From: Alphaproteobacteria bacterium | Lineage (GTDB): Bacteria; Pseudomonadota; Alphaproteobacteria; Micavibrionales; Micavibrionaceae | NCBI GenBank assembly: GCA_020442505.1 | Contig: JAGRJZ010000094.1 | Coordinates: 1 to 11,255 of the forward strand | Direction of reading: 5' to 3' | DNA: 11,255 bases | Made by a program: the position numbers and the translations under genes | Notes under the pieces: generated by a model | Database searches by the model: none | Told to the model about the DNA's origin: nothing | Seen by the model: the letters and a program-made list of their open reading frames with translations, nothing else | Part shown: piece by piece, positions 1 to 5,748 of the stretch | How positions within the stretch are numbered: position 1 is the stretch's first letter | Layout: the number at the start of each line of letters is the position of its first letter

Positions 1-485
1 ACATCGTCCCCCAGCAGCGATTCGAGCCTTCCTTGTACCAGCGCGCCCAGCGCCTCCGGGTAGTTGTCGCGGGAGCGAAACTGCGTGCCTTCGTTCGAAA
101 CGCGGATGGTCCGGATTTCCGCAGCGGCCGGTTTGATGAAGCTGAGGGAATAGCCGCTGTTCACGGCGATGATCTCGCATCCGTTCGTCAGGCGCGCATA
201 GACGAGGCCCTCGCCCTCGTTGTTGATTCGGGCTTCTTTCTTGTCCTTGCGCGGGGCCGTGTTGACGTAGAAAATATGGCGGCTCCCAAGGAGGCTGTTC
301 AGCGCCGTCTGCGCCAGAACGAATCCGGTGGCGATCGTGTCGAAAGCCGGAACCGAATATTCCTTGATCTGCGCGGGCATGCCGGCCAGTTCATGGAAAA
401 GACGCTGCGTCACCTCGGCGAAGGCCAGGTCCGACGTGGGGCCGTAATCGGCGATCAGGTAAATGATTTTTTCGTTGTTTTTCAT
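1..485 (-). CDS. Divergent SAM hydroxide adenosyltransferase (DUF62)-fold protein, partial
   Basis: The 161 codons visible run off the left edge, so the C-terminal part is missing. The start (MKNNEKIIYLIADYG) follows an AGAGGA ribosome site about ten bases upstream. The layout matches the N-terminal domain of the SAM hydroxide adenosyltransferase / SAM-dependent halogenase superfamily: an opening beta strand IIYLIADYG (residues 7-15, family form ITLLTDFG), a helix-strand unit ending HIFYVNTAP (70-78), a strand GCEIIAVNSGY (102-112), and QFRSRDNYPEALGALVQG (135-152), which resembles the family segment FHGRDxFxPAGALIxxG. The family uses an Asp-Arg-His set for water or hydroxide activation. Here the DPGVG segment reads NTAPR and the FHGRD histidine is Arg137, so the usual chemistry may be lost or changed. 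Family placement comes from motif recognition only. It is transcribed divergently from the neighbouring TetR gene, which might regulate it. Confidence 0.55.
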   Translation of the reverse strand, partial: MKNNEKIIYLIADYGPTSDLAFAEVTQRLFHELAGMPAQIKEYSVPAFDTIATGFVLAQTALNSLLGSRHIFYVNTAPRKDKKEARINNEGEGLVYARLTNGCEIIAVNSGYSLSFIKPAAAEIRTIRVSNEGTQFRSRDNYPEALGALVQGRLESLLGDD

Positions 486-563
486 GGGATCACATCCTCT
501 TTTTAACGACCGGCAACATAGCATTGTCGTTCTTTATAAAACCAGAAAAAAATCGGAGACCCC

Positions 564-592
564 TTGATTTTTAGCAACGCTGAAATTATAAC
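564..592 (+). promoter_or_regulatory. Sigma70-type promoter of the tetR gene
   Basis: TTGATT (564-569) and TATAAC (587-592) are separated by exactly 17 bases, close to the sigma70 consensus. Transcription would begin near base 599, leaving a leader of about 37 bases before the ribosome site and ATG of the TetR gene. Confidence 0.6.
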
Positions 593-606
593 GAGACGCA
601 TCGTAT
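588..606. promoter_or_regulatory. Candidate TetR operator over -10 and start site
   Basis: ATAACGAGACGCATCGTAT contains the inverted arms ACGA (591-594) and TCGT (601-604), flanked by imperfectly matching ATA and AT bases. It overlaps the -10 box and the predicted transcription start. TetR proteins commonly repress their own promoter from such sites, so autoregulation is a reasonable inference. The arms are short, so chance occurrence is possible. Confidence 0.4.
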
Positions 607-635
607 GAAAATTATGAATAAAGGGAGGCGTTTCT

Positions 636-1280
636 ATGACGGCGGCGGAAGCGGCATTTGACATGCAAAACGATTTTGATCAGGATCAGGACCAAAGCGC
701 GGAACAGAGCAGCCGGGCCGGACGTCCTCGCTCGGAAAAGGCCCGGAAAAAAATTCTGGAGGCCACGCGGCGGCTTTTGACCCATATGAGCATGGACGAG
801 TTGTCGATCGAGGCAATCGCCAAAAAAGCCAAGGTCGGGAAGACCACGATCTATCGTTGGTGGCCGAACAAGGCCGCGGTCGCGATGGAGGCCTTTCTGG
901 ACCAGCCGGGCCTGGCCAACGTGCTGCCGTCGAATGCACCGCCCGCGGCGATGATCAAGCACCAGCTGGAAAGCCTGATCCGGCAGCTGCGTGGTCAGAA
1001 CGGGAAGATTATCGCCGGGATCATCGCAGAAAGCCAGTCTAGCGAAGAGATTTTAGAGCTGATGTACGAATCCTTTCTGAAGGACCGGGTCGGGACGCTC
1101 TACGCCCAGTTCGCAAAGGGGCAGGAGAGCGGGGCGTTCAATCCGGAGATCGACGCGGACATCGCTATCGATATGATGATGGGGCCGCTTTTCCTGCGGG
1201 TCCTGAGCGGTGAGAACGCCATCGACGATTCCTTCGCCGCCCAATTCCCGCGTCAGGCGCTGTTAGCCCTGGCGGCTTAG
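636..1280 (+). CDS. TetR/AcrR-family transcriptional regulator
   Basis: A 214-residue DNA-binding repressor-type protein. An acidic, Gln/Asp-rich N-terminal tail (residues 1-28) precedes the typical TetR entry GRPRSEKARKKILEA (29-43). The helix-turn-helix spans about residues 58-78, IEAIAKKAKVGKTTIYRWWPN, with the family-typical TTIYRWWPNK recognition helix. The remaining roughly 130 residues form the helical ligand-binding and dimerisation domain, whose inducer cannot be read from sequence. Start choice is supported by AGGGAGG about ten bases upstream of the ATG at 636 and by the promoter at 564-592. It is divergent from the DUF62-like gene and convergent with dxs, sharing four bases (1277-1280) with it. 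The divergent gene is the most likely target besides itself; this is inferred from position only. Confidence 0.92.
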   Translation: MTAAEAAFDMQNDFDQDQDQSAEQSSRAGRPRSEKARKKILEATRRLLTHMSMDELSIEAIAKKAKVGKTTIYRWWPNKAAVAMEAFLDQPGLANVLPSNAPPAAMIKHQLESLIRQLRGQNGKIIAGIIAESQSSEEILELMYESFLKDRVGTLYAQFAKGQESGAFNPEIDADIAIDMMMGPLFLRVLSGENAIDDSFAAQFPRQALLALAA

Positions 1281-1296
1281 ATCGCGGGGCTTTTTT
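1265..1296 (+). terminator. Intrinsic terminator inside overlapping tetR/dxs ends
   Basis: AGCCC (1265-1269) pairs with GGGCT (1287-1291), and an inner GCG (1272-1274) pairs with CGC (1283-1285) around the loop GCTTAGAT. Six T residues follow at 1291-1296. The hairpin includes the last tetR codons and its TAG, and on the other strand the last codons of dxs. It should end tetR transcription, not dxs transcription. Confidence 0.6.
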
Positions 1297-3235
1297 CGAT
1301 CGTCTCTACAATCGTCGCCGCGGTTAATCCCGCTTCCGCGTATTGGCGGTCCGGTGTGTCGTGGTCCTGGAACCGGTCGGGGAGGGTCATGGGACGAACC
1401 CGGCAATCGCAGAGAAAATCCCGGGCGGCGCAATGCTCCAGAACCAGGGAACCGAATCCACCGCGGGCGCCTTCCTCGATCGTCAGAATCTGCGCATGGT
1501 CGCGCGCAAGGCGTTCGATCAAATCCGTGTCCAGCGGCTTGGCGAAGCGGGCATCCGCGACGGTGACGGCGTAGCCTTTTTCTTCGAGCATGGGAGCCGC
1601 TGTCAGGCATTCCGCCAATCGTGTGCCGTAGCTCAAAAGCGCGATACGCCGGTCCTTGTCGGCCGAGCGAGTGGGGTTGGCGGGCGTCTTATACACAACC
1701 CGTCCCTTGCCGATTTCCAACACCTCCGGCGTTTCCGGAATCGCAACCCCCGTCCCGTTGCCGCGCGGAAAACGAAAGGCAAGGGGGCCGTCGTCGTAAG
1801 CGGCCGCCGTGACGACCATCCGCGCCAGCTCGGCCTCGTCGCTCGGCGCCATCAAGACCATGTGCGGGAGGCAGGCCAGAGACGCGATGTCGAAGCTGCC
1901 GGCGTGGGTCGCGCCGTCCGCCCCGACCAGCCCGGCCCGGTCGATCGCAAACCGCACGGGCAGGTTCTGAAGCGCCACGTCGTGGATGATCTGGTCGTAG
2001 GCCCGTTGTAAGAAGGTTGAATAAACCGCGACGAAGGGTTTATAGCCCTCGCAGGCCAGGCCGGCGGCGAAGGTGACGGCGTGTTGCTCGGCGATCCCGA
2101 CGTCGAACGTCCGGTCCGGAAAGGCCTGGCCGAACGAATCCATCCCCGTGCCGGAGGGCATCGCGGCCGTGATTCCGATAATCTTTTCATCCTGTCGCGC
2201 AAGGTCGATAAGCGTATTTGCGAAGACTTTCGTATAAGCGGGCGCGGCGGGCGTTGATTTTTTCTGATTCCCCGTCAGAACGTCGAAGGTCGTCACGCCG
2301 TGCATCTTGTCCGCAGCGGTTTCGGCGTGTCCGTAGCCTTTGCCTTTTTCCGTGATAACATGGATCAGGACAGGACCGTTGCGCCGGGAATTTTTGACGT
2401 TGCGCAAAACCGGCAACAGCGTGTCCAGATCGTGGCCGTCCACCGGGCCGATATAGTAAAACCCTATATCTTCGAACATCGTCCCGGCGTGCAGCGCGTG
2501 CCGGGCCGCTTCCTCGGCCTTTCCGACGGCGCGGCGCAAAGGCGGCGGCAATGCAGCGGCCAGCTTCTTCGCGGCCTCGCGCGCGTTCATATAGGGACGA
2601 GAGGACACAAGCCGCGTCAGATGCTTGCTGAGCGCGCCGGTCGGCCTGGCGATCGACATGTCGTTGTCGTTCAGGATGACGATCAGGCGGCTGTTCAGAT
2701 CCCCGGCGTTGTTCATGGCTTCGTAGGCCATGCCGGCACTCATCGCCCCGTCGCCGATAACGCAGACGATTTCGCGGCGGGATCCGGCCAAATCCCGCGC
2801 CACGGCCATGCCCAGCCCGGCGGAGATGCTCGTGGAGCTGTGGCCTGCCCCGAACGGGTCGTAAGGCGATTCTGTGCGCTTTGTGAATCCGGAAAGTCCG
2901 CCGCCCTGGCGCAGCGTGTCCATCGCGTCCCGCCGCCCGGTCAGAATCTTGTGAGGATAGGCCTGATGCCCGACATCCCAGATCAACCGGTCCTCCGGCG
3001 TGTCGAACACGGCATGCAGCGCCACGGTCAGCTCCACCACGCCCAAAGACGCGCCCAGATGCCCCCCCGTGCGCGCCACGGACAGGATCGTCTCTCGCCG
3101 GATGTCCTCGGCCAGGGTCTTTAGCCGGTCGTCAGACAGGGTTTTCAAATCCTGCGGGGCGCGAATCGCGTCCATTTCCGTGTAAGAAGCGGCGGATGGT
3201 TCCCGTTCCCGGTGCTGCGCGTTTGTCTGTCCCAT
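1277..3235 (-). CDS. dxs: 1-deoxy-D-xylulose-5-phosphate synthase
   Basis: Thiamine-diphosphate enzyme that condenses pyruvate with glyceraldehyde 3-phosphate, the first and usually rate-limiting step of the MEP isoprenoid pathway; it also feeds thiamine and pyridoxal synthesis. All family landmarks are present in the 652 residues: GGHLGASLG with His59, DVGHQAYPHKILTGRR (87-102), FGAGHSSTSISAGLG (128-142), the ThDP site GDGAMSAGMAYEAMNNAG (161-178), FEDIGFYYIGPVDGHD (254-269), the cofactor-activating Glu383 in IAEQHA, and GLVGADGATHAGSFD with His444. The C-terminal transketolase-type domain is complete. Starting at 3235 gives about 20 more residues than is usual and no good ribosome site. Met21 (ATG at 3173-3175) aligns with typical alphaproteobacterial starts and may be the true start. 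Its 3' end overlaps tetR by four bases. Cytoplasmic. Confidence 0.97.
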   Translation of the reverse strand: MGQTNAQHREREPSAASYTEMDAIRAPQDLKTLSDDRLKTLAEDIRRETILSVARTGGHLGASLGVVELTVALHAVFDTPEDRLIWDVGHQAYPHKILTGRRDAMDTLRQGGGLSGFTKRTESPYDPFGAGHSSTSISAGLGMAVARDLAGSRREIVCVIGDGAMSAGMAYEAMNNAGDLNSRLIVILNDNDMSIARPTGALSKHLTRLVSSRPYMNAREAAKKLAAALPPPLRRAVGKAEEAARHALHAGTMFEDIGFYYIGPVDGHDLDTLLPVLRNVKNSRRNGPVLIHVITEKGKGYGHAETAADKMHGVTTFDVLTGNQKKSTPAAPAYTKVFANTLIDLARQDEKIIGITAAMPSGTGMDSFGQAFPDRTFDVGIAEQHAVTFAAGLACEGYKPFVAVYSTFLQRAYDQIIHDVALQNLPVRFAIDRAGLVGADGATHAGSFDIASLACLPHMVLMAPSDEAELARMVVTAAAYDDGPLAFRFPRGNGTGVAIPETPEVLEIGKGRVVYKTPANPTRSADKDRRIALLSYGTRLAECLTAAPMLEEKGYAVTVADARFAKPLDTDLIERLARDHAQILTIEEGARGGFGSLVLEHCAARDFLCDCRVRPMTLPDRFQDHDTPDRQYAEAGLTAATIVETIEKSPAI

Positions 3236-3244
3236 AGGAAAACG

Positions 3245-3272
3245 GTTTTAACGCAAGGGAGGCAAGACGCAA
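3245..3272 (-). promoter_or_regulatory. Weak candidate promoter of dxs
   Basis: On the minus strand TTGCGT (bases 3272-3267) and TAAAAC (3250-3245) lie 16 bases apart. A start near base 3238 would sit almost on the 3235 ATG, which fits better with translation from the internal Met at 3175. The match is modest and other arrangements are possible. Confidence 0.3.
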
Positions 3273-3319
3273 GACATTTTTGAAGAAGGAAAAAACGTGG
3301 GAAAATTTGCAAAAATCTA

Positions 3320-3348
3320 TTGACGTAACAAAAGATCTTTTGCATATT
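3320..3348 (+). promoter_or_regulatory. Strong promoter with palindromic spacer
   Basis: TTGACG (3320-3325) and CATATT (3343-3348) are 17 bases apart, upstream of the gene at 3388. The spacer holds a perfect 14-bp palindrome, CAAAAGATCTTTTG (3329-3342), ending immediately before the -10 box. A protein bound there would compete directly with RNA polymerase, so this is a good candidate operator. A further copy of the arm, TGCAAAAATC, lies just upstream of the -35 (about 3308-3317). Confidence 0.6.
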
Positions 3349-3387
3349 TCTCTCTTGTTCCAAAAAATCAAGATTAAAGAGGGAAAT

Positions 3388-3969
3388 ATGGCGGGCGATG
3401 GAAATAGGGATTTGACGGCTTATTTCTATGATCAAATTCAGTTGCACTCTGGTGATAAAGACACGTTTTCCGGTGGAACGCTTCACTATTTGACCCTTCT
3501 TCTTACAGCGCTCGCACAAGCGAGCTCCCTTTTTTCGTATGATCATGTCGTAGGGATGGAACTGCGTCCTCTTGCTTGGTTGTTCAAAGATGCGATGAAA
3601 GCCCCTTCAAAAGGCGATAGACGTCTACATTTATTGCAGATGGGGCAGCAGGCATTGTTCGTTGCGGGTATTTTTCCAGAGTATTTTTCTCGTCCTGGAC
3701 GTTCGGTTAATCTGACCTATTATCAGCAGATGGGCGCAAGTGCCTATGCTTCTCTCGCGGAAGATCCTGGTAATCCGTCCCATGAGATTCATGGAGAAGT
3801 ATCGCGACAGTTTCCTCAGGCCACTGCTTTAATCGGACATGTTGTCAGAGACCCCGCTCTGCCTGGGACTCCCATATGGACTCCGGACGAGCCAAAATCA
3901 AAAATCCTGCTGCCGGAAGGAAATTCCCAGGTTGTTGTGGCAGGCATTCCTAGGATTATGATTAACTAA
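3388..3969 (+). CDS. Conserved-looking hypothetical protein, 193 aa
   Basis: I cannot assign a function. The start at 3388 (MAGDGNRDLTAYFYDQ) is chosen because AAAGAGGGA lies directly upstream and the promoter at 3320-3348 precedes it; an in-frame ATG at 3280 lies upstream of that promoter. No signal peptide or membrane span is evident. A helical, hydrophobic first half (residues 28-70, including LHYLTLLLTALAQASSLF) leads to HLLQMGQQALFVAGIFPEYFS (81-101) and VNLTYYQQMGASAYASLA (107-124). The latter pattern (xxLGxxALFVAGxFP, then DYYxxMGxxAYxxLA) recalls an unnamed proteobacterial hypothetical family, but this is recollection and not a search. The C-terminal 40 residues are Pro-rich and look disordered. 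The gene is visibly AT-richer than dxs and its flanks, with different codon choice, suggesting acquisition. Its TAA overlaps the convergent gene at 3966. Confidence 0.75.
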   Translation: MAGDGNRDLTAYFYDQIQLHSGDKDTFSGGTLHYLTLLLTALAQASSLFSYDHVVGMELRPLAWLFKDAMKAPSKGDRRLHLLQMGQQALFVAGIFPEYFSRPGRSVNLTYYQQMGASAYASLAEDPGNPSHEIHGEVSRQFPQATALIGHVVRDPALPGTPIWTPDEPKSKILLPEGNSQVVVAGIPRIMIN

Positions 3970-4394
3970 CCGTCCACGCTTTCCGCCGGGAGGAGCCGGC
4001 TGACGGCGAATCGACCCGGGGTGAAAAAGCATGCTTCCCCGTGGGCAGCCCAATGCTCGGAAAGTGCCGAAACCGCGCGGGAGGGGCCTTCGCAGCTCCA
4101 GGCCGTGCGTTGCAGGCTGCGGTCCGCGAATTCCAGAAAGCTGCCGGGGAAGGCCGCCCGCGGCGCGCGCAGACCCAGATCCACCAGAGTCTTGGCGATC
4201 AGCGCGGCGTTTTCTTCCGTCATGTCGGCGGTAAAGCGAATGGCCGACAGGATTTTGGTCTCGAGCCGGCTGGTTGGCACGTGCCGGATATGGCCCATAA
4301 AGCGGGCGTAAATTTCCATTTCAAACGGATGGCGGACGGCGTCTTGCGGCGGGAGGGGCAAAATAATCCGTCCGGCGGTTTCGATGATCGTCAT
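3966..4394 (-). CDS. Hypothetical protein, 142 aa
   Basis: Not recognised. The ATG at 4394 is preceded by AGAGG in the run GAAAGAGGTTCGCATC, a fair ribosome site, and codon use is GC-rich like the surrounding core genes. The product looks cytoplasmic, with no signal or transmembrane segment. A charged, helix-prone stretch (about residues 38-80, RLETKILSAIRFTADMTEEN and following) is followed by an aromatic region (FADRSLQRTAWSCEG, about 90-104) and FFTPGRFAVSRLLP near the C terminus. Two cysteines sit in the C-terminal half; no metal-binding spacing is seen. It overlaps the 3' end of the convergent gene 3388-3969 by four bases. An inverted repeat upstream (4472-4492) may control it. Evidence that it is real: length, ribosome site, codon use and precise packing against its neighbour. 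Confidence 0.65.
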   Translation of the reverse strand: MTIIETAGRIILPLPPQDAVRHPFEMEIYARFMGHIRHVPTSRLETKILSAIRFTADMTEENAALIAKTLVDLGLRAPRAAFPGSFLEFADRSLQRTAWSCEGPSRAVSALSEHWAAHGEACFFTPGRFAVSRLLPAESVDG

Positions 4395-4471
4395 GATGCG
4401 AACCTCTTTCTTAGTGGTTGCAGGCGCGGTTTTGTTTTTTGTCTCTCCCCGGTTTCACCATGGACGGGAAA

Positions 4472-4492
4472 CTCTTAACAGAGTCTTAAGAG
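4472..4492. promoter_or_regulatory. Inverted repeat upstream of hypothetical gene
   Basis: CTCTTAA (4472-4478) and TTAAGAG (4486-4492) form a perfect 7-bp inverted repeat around CAGAGTC. TCTTAA is also repeated directly with an 11-base step (4473 and 4484), about one helical turn. It lies about 78 bases upstream of the ATG at 4394 and just beyond the terminator at 4498-4523. It is a candidate operator; no clear -35/-10 pair was identified beside it. Confidence 0.4.
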
Positions 4493-4497
4493 CGCGG

Positions 4498-4523
4498 AAA
4501 ACCGGCCGCAAAGGGCCGGTTTT
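4498..4523 (-). terminator. Intrinsic terminator of the acyltransferase gene
   Basis: A perfect 10-bp stem, AAAACCGGCC (4498-4507) with GGCCGGTTTT (4514-4523), encloses the six-base loop GCAAAG. On the minus strand the stem ends in TTTT directly after the GC core, about 20 bases past the stop codon of the acyltransferase gene. It is symmetrical and could also stop rightward transcription. Confidence 0.85.
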
Positions 4524-4541
4524 ATTGTGGATAAGTGGCCG

Positions 4542-5531
4542 TTAAAAGGATGCGGCCGGCCGCCAAAGATAGGGAGGAATAGGAGGACGCACGTTTCTTG
4601 GCGGAGGTGTCTTCAGCTTCGGTTCGTTGTTCTGTCCCCACAGGATCGCAAGTCGGCGGTCTTTATTTTTTGGCCAAAAAGCTTGGTTTCCGGTGGAGCG
4701 CCGCCGGTCCGCGAAATAGATGATTTGCGGTGTGTTTGCGGTGTTCGGGATTGGCGAAATGTCGTTCGCTGCAGGGTTTTGGCTGCTCATATGGGTGTCG
4801 ATAAACGCGTGCAGGGCAGGGACTTTTTCTTGAATACCTGCAAGCATGTCTTTCATCGTTGTGGAGAAGGCCTGTCTGACGCCGTGAAAATCCGTTTTCT
4901 TGCCCTGATGAGGCATGTTAATGCCAATTCTTCCCAAGTGACGAAATAATTTTGGCTCCATCGCGCCGATCAACGTCCTGACCCCGTATTTTTGGCCCAT
5001 CGCGAACATGCCCGTCAGCAAAGCGGGCATCGCCAGTTTTTGAATCGACTCATCAAGCATGCACTTCCTCAGAGTGTCTTTTGAGAGACAAAACCGGGAC
5101 ATTTCGGCGTAAGAACCACCTATGCGTTCTGGCGCCAGAAAATCATCCGTGCAGACACTCTGAACCGGGGTGGGGGCCGCTTGTCCGGCCTGCGGGAACA
5201 CGAAACGAAAACCGCCAAGGGGTGTGCCGGTTTTCCTGTCCCTGATCAGGAAATAAGCGCAGCGACCGGTTTGATCGAATGGGTCGCGTTCCATGGAATC
5301 GGGAAAATTAGCTGGATTTTCAAATTTCCTCTCGATGCAATAAACCTGATAGCGGAGGCGGAAGAAGTCAGCTTTTTGTTTCTCGGTGAGAGCTTCCGTC
5401 AGGGTGTAGTGCTTCGCAATGGCCTCAAACGGGTTTCGTGCCTGCTGCGCGTCCCCGCACGGCCTTGTCCCTGTGGCCCGTGGGTTAAAGCTGTGAGCGG
5501 CAGCTAGAGCCGTTTTGTCCATGTGTCCCAT
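4542..5531 (-). CDS. LuxI / N-acyl amino acid synthase-like acyltransferase with C-terminal tail
   Basis: A 329-residue GNAT-fold acyltransferase resembling the PEP-CTERM/exosortase-associated acyltransferases and FeeM-type long-chain N-acyl amino acid synthases, relatives of LuxI. The LuxI-family residue pattern is visible: LRYQVYCIERKFE (59-71, conserved Arg60), ERDPFD (81-86, two acidic residues), LGGFRFVFP (105-113, Arg109) and AEMSRF (142-147, Glu143 and Arg146). Such enzymes transfer an acyl chain from acyl-ACP to an amino group. Residues 52-245 form the core. Residues 250-329 are an additional, low-complexity, basic and proline-rich tail (KTPPPRNVRPPIPP) that I do not recognise. GGAGGG lies five bases before the ATG, with a strong promoter upstream and a terminator downstream, so it is probably monocistronic. 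No LuxR receptor or exosortase gene is visible nearby. The substrate is unknown. Confidence 0.8.
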   Translation of the reverse strand: MGHMDKTALAAAHSFNPRATGTRPCGDAQQARNPFEAIAKHYTLTEALTEKQKADFFRLRYQVYCIERKFENPANFPDSMERDPFDQTGRCAYFLIRDRKTGTPLGGFRFVFPQAGQAAPTPVQSVCTDDFLAPERIGGSYAEMSRFCLSKDTLRKCMLDESIQKLAMPALLTGMFAMGQKYGVRTLIGAMEPKLFRHLGRIGINMPHQGKKTDFHGVRQAFSTTMKDMLAGIQEKVPALHAFIDTHMSSQNPAANDISPIPNTANTPQIIYFADRRRSTGNQAFWPKNKDRRLAILWGQNNEPKLKTPPPRNVRPPIPPYLWRPAASF

Positions 5532-5591
5532 ATTACCCTCCTCTATTCGTTTTGTTTTTCCGTTTCTTTAGAACGGATTTACTCAAAACTA

Positions 5592-5604
5592 ATACGGATC
5601 GTAT
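5592..5604. promoter_or_regulatory. Operator-like inverted repeat on the acyltransferase promoter
   Basis: ATACG (5592-5596), GAT, CGTAT (5600-5604) is a perfect 5-bp inverted repeat covering the -10 box and the predicted start. A bound repressor would block the promoter. The right half ATCGTAT also occurs in the candidate operator of the tetR gene (600-606), hinting at, but not proving, a shared regulator. Confidence 0.45.
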
Positions 5605-5626
5605 CATAAATAATATGTAAAGTCAA
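5598..5626 (-). promoter_or_regulatory. Strong sigma70-type promoter of the acyltransferase gene
   Basis: On the minus strand TTGACT (5626-5621) and TACGAT (5603-5598) are exactly 17 bases apart within a very AT-rich stretch. Transcription would begin near 5591, giving a leader of about 60 bases ahead of the ribosome site at the ATG of 5531. Confidence 0.7.
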
Positions 5627-5658
5627 GTTATGTTAATTAAATATTAAGGAATTCAGGC

Positions 5659-5676
5659 GGGGTTCGTGCAAACCCC
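5659..5676 (-). terminator. Hairpin between rnhA and the acyltransferase promoter
   Basis: GGGGTT (5659-5664) and AACCCC (5671-5676) form a perfect 6-bp stem with loop CGTGCA. On the minus strand it lies about 65 bases beyond the rnhA stop and is followed by an AT-rich stretch without a compact T run. It could be a second terminator or insulate the acyltransferase promoter from rnhA read-through. The rest of 5532-5739 shows nothing else beyond the promoter elements and the poly-A stretch listed separately. Confidence 0.4.
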
Positions 5677-5729
5677 TGTAGAAAATGAATAAAATCAGTA
5701 TGTTGAATTCTTATGTATGCGAAAAAAGG

Positions 5730-5748
5730 AAAAAAAACGTCAGAGACG
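5730..5748 (-). terminator. Short terminator overlapping the rnhA stop codon
   Basis: On the minus strand CGTC-TCT-GACG (5748-5738) is a 4-bp stem that includes the TGA stop of rnhA, followed at once by eight T residues (5737-5730) and, after CC, six more. The stem is minimal but the T run is strong. Confidence 0.45.

Larger units (their letters stand above)
486..635. promoter_or_regulatory. Divergent intergenic region with AACGAC/GTCGTT inverted repeat
   Basis: This 150-base spacer separates the leftward DUF62-like gene from the rightward tetR. It contains a perfect 6-bp inverted repeat, AACGAC (505-510) and GTCGTT (526-531), whose centres are about two helical turns apart, on the side nearer the left gene. 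No convincing -35/-10 pair was found for the left gene. The repeat could be an operator or a small hairpin; nothing in the sequence decides which. Confidence 0.35.

Noticed and set aside
2300..3124. Long open frame on the plus strand opposite dxs
   Set aside because: It is the antisense shadow of an unmistakable dxs gene and shows no recognisable protein features or ribosome site.
3280..3387. Upstream in-frame ATG extending the AT-rich gene by 36 residues
   Set aside because: It lies upstream of the strong promoter at 3320-3348, and a much better ribosome site precedes the ATG at 3388.
4526..4534. TGTGGATAA, a perfect DnaA-box match, also at 6849-6857 inside ruvX
   Set aside because: Single scattered boxes without clustering, an AT-rich unwinding region or dnaA/dnaN neighbours do not support an origin.
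4552..4563. GCGGCCGGCCGC 12-bp palindrome in the last codons of the acyltransferase gene
   Set aside because: It lies in GC-rich coding sequence with no T run, and the adjacent 4498-4523 hairpin is the better terminator.
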